Assembly (NCBI GenBank): GCA_030602675.1
Contig: JAUVZH010000235.1
Span: 1-5,227, forward strand
Reading direction: 5' to 3'
Length of the DNA: 5,227 nucleotides
From: Candidatus Heimdallarchaeota archaeon
GTDB taxonomy: Archaea; Asgardarchaeota; Heimdallarchaeia; JABLTI01
Made by a program: the position numbers and the translations under genes. Shown in pieces: positions 4,975 through 5,227 of the stretch. The first letter of the stretch is position 1. Each line of letters starts with the position of its first letter. The notes below the pieces were generated by a model. The model had not been told where the DNA came from. It searched no databases and saw nothing but the letters and a program-made list of their open reading frames with translations.

Positions 4975-5227
4975 CTAATCAACTTCAATTTCATCATCAT
5001 TTACTTTCGGTGGAATCTGTTTTTCAATTTCTTCATCAGTAATTGGATGATCAGGGGATTTTGGTTTTACAACTTCTTCGAGTAATCCTTTGCCTTGAGT
5101 TTGTTGATATGTTTCCTTTATAATGGCAATAATTATCTCTGCTTCTTGTGGTCTAAATCGAAATATGGGGAATAAGATTTGTTCTCCACTAACCGTATTG
5201 ATTTGCATTGCAGTATATCTGGTATCC
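4975..5227 (-). CDS. C-terminal part of a protein of unknown function, PH-like end (5' partial)
   Basis: The reading frame is open to the right edge and continues beyond the ATG at 5208 (the codons before it read DTRYTA), so the start is probably outside the window and that ATG internal. The visible 83 or so residues begin with strands RYTAMQINTVSGEQILFPIF followed by a helix EAEIIIAIIKETYQQT. This strand-turn-helix ending resembles the last strands and helix of bacterial-type PH domains, though the match is by eye and weak. A proline- and acid-rich disordered tail follows (PKSPDHPITDEEIEKQIPPKV, then NDDEIEVD). The gene converges on the acetyltransferase with 13 nt between stops, and the A6 at 4962-4967 reads as a U-tract on this strand and may end it. 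Confidence 0.6.
   Translation of the reverse strand, partial: DTRYTAMQINTVSGEQILFPIFRFRPQEAEIIIAIIKETYQQTQGKGLLEEVVKPKSPDHPITDEEIEKQIPPKVNDDEIEVD

Noticed and set aside
4971..4980. GATT-CT-AATC stem at the acetyltransferase/right-edge gene junction
   Set aside because: Four-bp arms with a 2-nt loop are too short to count as a hairpin; only the A6 run was kept as evidence of a U-tract terminator on minus.

Overview
The window is AT-rich, gene-dense DNA from an archaeon. An Asgard (Promethearchaeota) lineage fits best. The first gene encodes an Arf-like small GTPase, with the switch-I PTFGIN and switch-II DLGGQ signatures typical of eukaryotic Arf/Sar proteins. It is fused to an extra alpha/beta domain, and such GTPase expansions are characteristic of Asgard genomes. 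The other archaeal marks are an Lrp/AsnC regulator, TATA-type promoters about 25 nt before inferred start sites, Shine-Dalgarno variants of GGTGAT, a probably leaderless gene, and small zinc-ribbon and multi-pass membrane proteins of archaeal type. I cannot name the class or genus from this window alone.

Layout. The left edge (1-872, +) holds the Arf-like gene, cut at its 5' end inside the P-loop. It converges on an Lrp/AsnC regulator (888-1313, -), and a 10-bp hairpin contains both stop codons. Two four-helix membrane proteins follow on the minus strand (1473-1976 and 2049-2585). They share topology and a tyrosine-rich tail and may be diverged paralogues, but each seems to have its own promoter and terminator. 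Position 2586-2742 is a divergent promoter region leading to a 60-residue protein of unknown function (2752-2934, +). The apparently empty stretch 2935-3405 contains a short 47-residue two-knuckle zinc-ribbon gene (3064-3207, -), flanked by a nested hairpin terminator and a 12-bp inverted repeat. A zinc-knuckle membrane protein (3406-3927, +) and a two-domain GNAT acetyltransferase (3963-4961, +) follow as a likely pair. The right edge (4975-5227, -) holds the C-terminal end of a gene whose start lies outside the window.

No single pathway ties these genes together. They look like a mix of signalling or trafficking (GTPase), regulation (Lrp) and membrane or zinc proteins of unknown role. The most notable features are the Arf-longin-like fusion, the overlooked zinc-ribbon gene, the possible Lrp operator, and repeated hairpins at gene ends, which is unusual because archaeal termination mostly relies on U-tracts alone. 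I see no mobile element, CRISPR array, tRNA or rRNA.
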